DNA of 64,000 bases, from positions 1 to 64,000 of the forward strand of contig JNEU01001053.1 in the NCBI GenBank assembly GCA_000697475.1, read 5' to 3'. The notes beneath the pieces are model-generated. The model did not search any database, was not told the DNA's origin, and saw only the letters and a program-made list of their open reading frames with translations. This document shows positions 61,291 through 64,000 of the stretch, in pieces. The first letter of the stretch is position 1; every line of letters starts with the position of its first letter. Source of the DNA: Lichtheimia corymbifera B2541 (taxonomy: Eukaryota; Mucoromycota; Mucoromycetes; Mucorales; Lichtheimiaceae). The translations under genes and the position numbers were made by a program.

Positions 61291-62010
61291 CCCAACCAAC
61301 TTAATTTCCAGCTCTTCCACTCCACTTTATCTACTCTTTCTCCCATTCCCAACTGTTGCCCCATTCTACTACAACTACCATCTGCGTACGATTGTCCTGC
61401 TTCAACCCATCATGTCTATCCTACAATAGCCTTGATCCGAAAGACTTTGACTGAATGGCAAGTTCCATGCCGTGTACACAGGCTTCTCGTCACTCCACTA
61501 CAACACCCGCGTTTCTTGTACAATCCTCTATCAACACCAAGCGTAACAGCATTCATTGCAGTAGTTGCAATTAGCAAGCTCTTTACTCCATTGACTCGAC
61601 AGCATTCACAACCTTGTCACTCTATTACTACACACGCTCTTGCACACTTGTCTGCCGCGACCAAACGTAGCAGCTGTTGCTATTACCCGAGTTACTTGCA
61701 GCAAGCTATTCTACAGCCTTTATTACGTGAACAGCAGATAGCCATTGTATAGAAGCAGCTTTATTTACATGTAGCAGCTTGTTTTAATACATGTGGATTC
61801 CTATGGATGATGCCCATATCCGTGCGATGGATGATGATCAAACGAGGGGGGTGAACCAACAGCTGTATGGAAATGGAGGGAATCATTTGGCTCTTTTATC
61901 CAGCATACTGTATTGGGTTTGCAATGGTTATGATGGATGGATGGATGGGATCAAGTGCAGTGATGAGTAGGCCTGTAATGTCGCTTTAGTTACTTGGCAA
62001 AGTGTGTAAG
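61290..62010. repeat. Dispersed repeat block, copy 2
   Basis: Collinear with 39560-40320, with the same order of motifs (cccaactgttgccccattc, gattgtcctgcttc, attgtatagaagcagcttta, gatggatggatgg). Together with the array before it, 60640-62010 is a diverged copy of 38700-40320 in the same orientation. Confidence 0.82.
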
Positions 62011-62640
62011 GTTAAGGGTGCTGAATGGGTGTAGACATGTAGCGACTACTTTTCTACAGCGTACATACTTCTTCATGACTTGGGTTGCCATCACACAACA
62101 ACATCATGTTTTCTGCGTACGGCAATAAGGGTGCAAATACCATTTATTAGCAAGCATCAAATGAGAATTAATGGAAGGATCTGTACGAGAGCAATGGAGG
62201 TTGTATTTAGAGCTACTGATCCATGTACGTTGTACATCCATCGAGTGATACTTTCCCATTCCATTTGAGTTTGCTGGTTTTGAGCAGTAAAGTGGCGATC
62301 TTGATGAAGAAAATTATATCATTGACCATTTCTTCCTCCTCTCTTATTACAACACCCGCCTGACCCAAGATCAGTAGTATAGCTCATTCTTGCCACAAAG
62401 TAACAAAACATTCATAACGAATGTTATTTTTTATTGACGCATCCATCCATGATTTTACGAAAACGTCATATGTTTTTATGCAAAATGGGCAGCTGTATCA
62501 GGAGCCTTGGCATGGTCATGTTCAACCAACCAGAAATCTCAGCTAGCGCGGAAAACAAAAAGAGAGCTTAATGGATGATGGTATTTATGCATCGTGTATG
62601 ATTGTCTTTGACTGTTATTATAATGCAATGATGGTATCCT
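62011..62640. other. Spacer between repeats and the right-edge gene
   Basis: No gene or repeat recognised apart from a small open frame at 62080-62268 without family match. Confidence 0.35.
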
Positions 62641-64000
62641 CTATTGTTGTTCATATTCGCGAGAAAAGTAACTTGCTGCTGCTTGCTCAGCTCCGCGAAC
62701 AATATCAACGAGCTGTTGCTGGGACACAGCACTGCTCCGATAATGGGATATAAGAAGCTTGGCCTAATGATATTGTTTTCCATTTAGCCGTGATATAGCA
62801 TAAAACCCTCTCTCTTTCTTTATCCCTGACCTCTTGAAGCACAATGCCCTTAAGCGTGTCTCTTGCACCATCGGAATTAATAGGTTCACCTTTTTTCCTT
62901 TGCTCTTCCACCAACAGCTTAAGGCCCTACACACACACTTGACTTTTTAATCATCCGTGCAGCAAAAGATTGGGCTCCTCACATTTACCTTGAATGCCGC
63001 AGCCCCAGCCAAGGCTTGATCCGTCACCTGTTTTTGCTTTTCTAGATATATCAATCGATAATAATCACATAGCTGCTCGGGTGAAGGGAACTCGAAATGC
63101 TTTTTGGCTAAGAAAAAGACGTGCATGATCAGCTCACTGCGTTGGGTTACCATACATATAACTTACAGGGTGGTGGCCTAAGCAACTCCAAATCTTGATT
63201 GGAACGATGATCTTCAAAAGGCTCAATCACCCACTGCTGAGATGCATTGTTTGGATTCTTTGTGTTTAAAAAAAGATGACTTGATTCTTTGTAATCATCC
63301 CCATTCTATTATGTAGTCGTCAATGTAAGCGTTCGGCATACAACAAAGTAACCATCATCATAGCCGGTTACCCGAATATCCAGTACTAAGTGCGGGGCAG
63401 CGGTCGGAAAAATGTAACCGTCAAGATACGACCAGCGTTGGTTGGTTGCAAGGCCTGCCTTGCGAGCATATTGGATGATGGCCTTGTCTTTTTTCATCTC
63501 GCCTAGATAGGATTTAGTTTGCGTCTTGAAGGTGCTTCAAGCGATTGGCAACACGTTACCTCCTTTGATATCCAGCACTGGATAACGACATATGATTAGC
63601 TATGTACTTGTCATGCATTCACGAGACACCATTACTGTTCCCACGTACGTACCTAGGCCTGATTTTTTGTTAATTAGGAATCCATCCTCATGCATCCAAA
63701 GCTAAATAGAACGATTCAATACGACGTCAAGGCGTTGGGAGAGAGAGAGCTTATATACTTGGTTGATGCTGTCAGTCATTTTCTATAAATCAATCTTAGT
63801 GATATGATGTATGAACAATGGCAACTCAATTTTCTTTACCTGCTGCCAAATAATGATAGTTGCATCGTTCTAAGGAAAATGATACGGATGTTTATGTCAG
63901 ATCAAAATGCAACATTGCCCACTAATAAGCTTTTTACCGTCATGCCACCACCATGGACATCCATTGCCATGGGTGCCTCTTTGCATCGTATAAAGAAAAA
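62641..64000 (-). CDS. Beta-trefoil (ricin B-like) protein with C-terminal CipC-like domain, 5' end outside the window
   Basis: Exons seen: 64000-63938 (open to the edge), 63869-63840, 63782-63759, 63701-63653, 63577-63560, 63502-63342, 63305-63167, 63107-62989, 62926 to about 62820, and 62763-62641. The first part repeats a trefoil pattern: AMDVHGGGMTNDATIIIWQQ, SINQLW, GLVLDIKGGEMKKDKAIIQY, NQRWSYLDGYIF, HLVLDIR, NASQQWVIEPFED. These recurring LDxxGG and Q-W positions are typical of ricin-B-like lectin folds. The C-terminal part (YYRLIYLEKQKQVTDQALAG, AAAFKGLKLLVEEQRKKGEP, AEQAAASYFSREYEQQ) resembles the fungal CipC/DUF3759 family from memory. The last intron donor is uncertain (gtcagg or gttttat, both phase 0). 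Carbohydrate or lipid binding is inferred; no catalytic domain is seen. Confidence 0.65.

Noticed and set aside
1..64000. CRISPR array, bacterial operon, phage or integron
   Set aside because: Repeats are long, diverged and lack regular spacers; genes are intron-rich and eukaryotic throughout.

Overview
The window looks like nuclear DNA of an early-diverging filamentous fungus, most likely Mucoromycota. The genes are rich in short introns (about 45-90 nt, GT or GC donors, mostly TAG acceptors), and the gene set is fungal: Cho2, Mkt1, Dur3, a DUF2015 protein, a CipC-like domain. It also has a spectraplakin-like protein, a kinesin-4 and METTL25B. The phylum call is inference. All spliced models below were built by hand from splice sites and conserved frames. 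Every complete model closes in frame.

Layout. 1-88: 5' tip of a gene leaving the window on the left. 348-1334: intact Tc1-type transposase. About 1.7-10.5 kb: gene-free degenerate macrosatellite of four composite blocks (2.76, 1.68, 1.85 and about 1.7 kb) with nested 27-bp, about 180-bp and 309-bp tandem repeats. 13.2-14.3 kb: BSD-domain protein. 16.0-19.0 kb: Mkt1 (minus), divergent from a METTL25-family methyltransferase (19.4-21.1 kb, plus). 23.3-26.5 kb: kinesin-4 (plus), convergent with a 2108-residue CH/coiled-coil/GAS2 protein (26.7-33.2 kb, minus). 34.1-34.7 kb: PRKRIP1-like splicing factor. 35.6-36.6 kb: unrecognised gene with a GC-AG intron. 36.8-38.3 kb: fragmentary coding traces.

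38.7-41.1 kb is a second repeat island; part of it recurs at 60.6-62.0 kb. A tRNA-like element lies at 41.52 kb. Then come DUF2015 (43.8-44.4 kb), a nucleoside-diphosphate-kinase-domain protein (44.5-46.2 kb), urea permease Dur3 (46.4-48.8 kb), secreted RNase T2 (49.2-50.3 kb), phosphoglucomutase/phosphopentomutase PGM2 (50.6-53.1 kb) and Cho2 (53.7-57.0 kb). 58.1-62.0 kb holds a 31-A tract, a 519-bp tandem array of palindromes and a copy of the 38.7-kb repeat block. The right edge carries a beta-trefoil plus CipC-like gene that leaves the window.

The genes are mostly housekeeping and do not form one pathway. Two local themes are visible: cytoskeleton (kinesin-4 facing the spectraplakin-like gene) and nutrient, lipid or sugar metabolism with secretion (Dur3, RNase T2, PGM2, Cho2). 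The most unusual material is the repeat architecture and the spectraplakin-like gene. I did not find a recognisable new defence or biosynthetic system.
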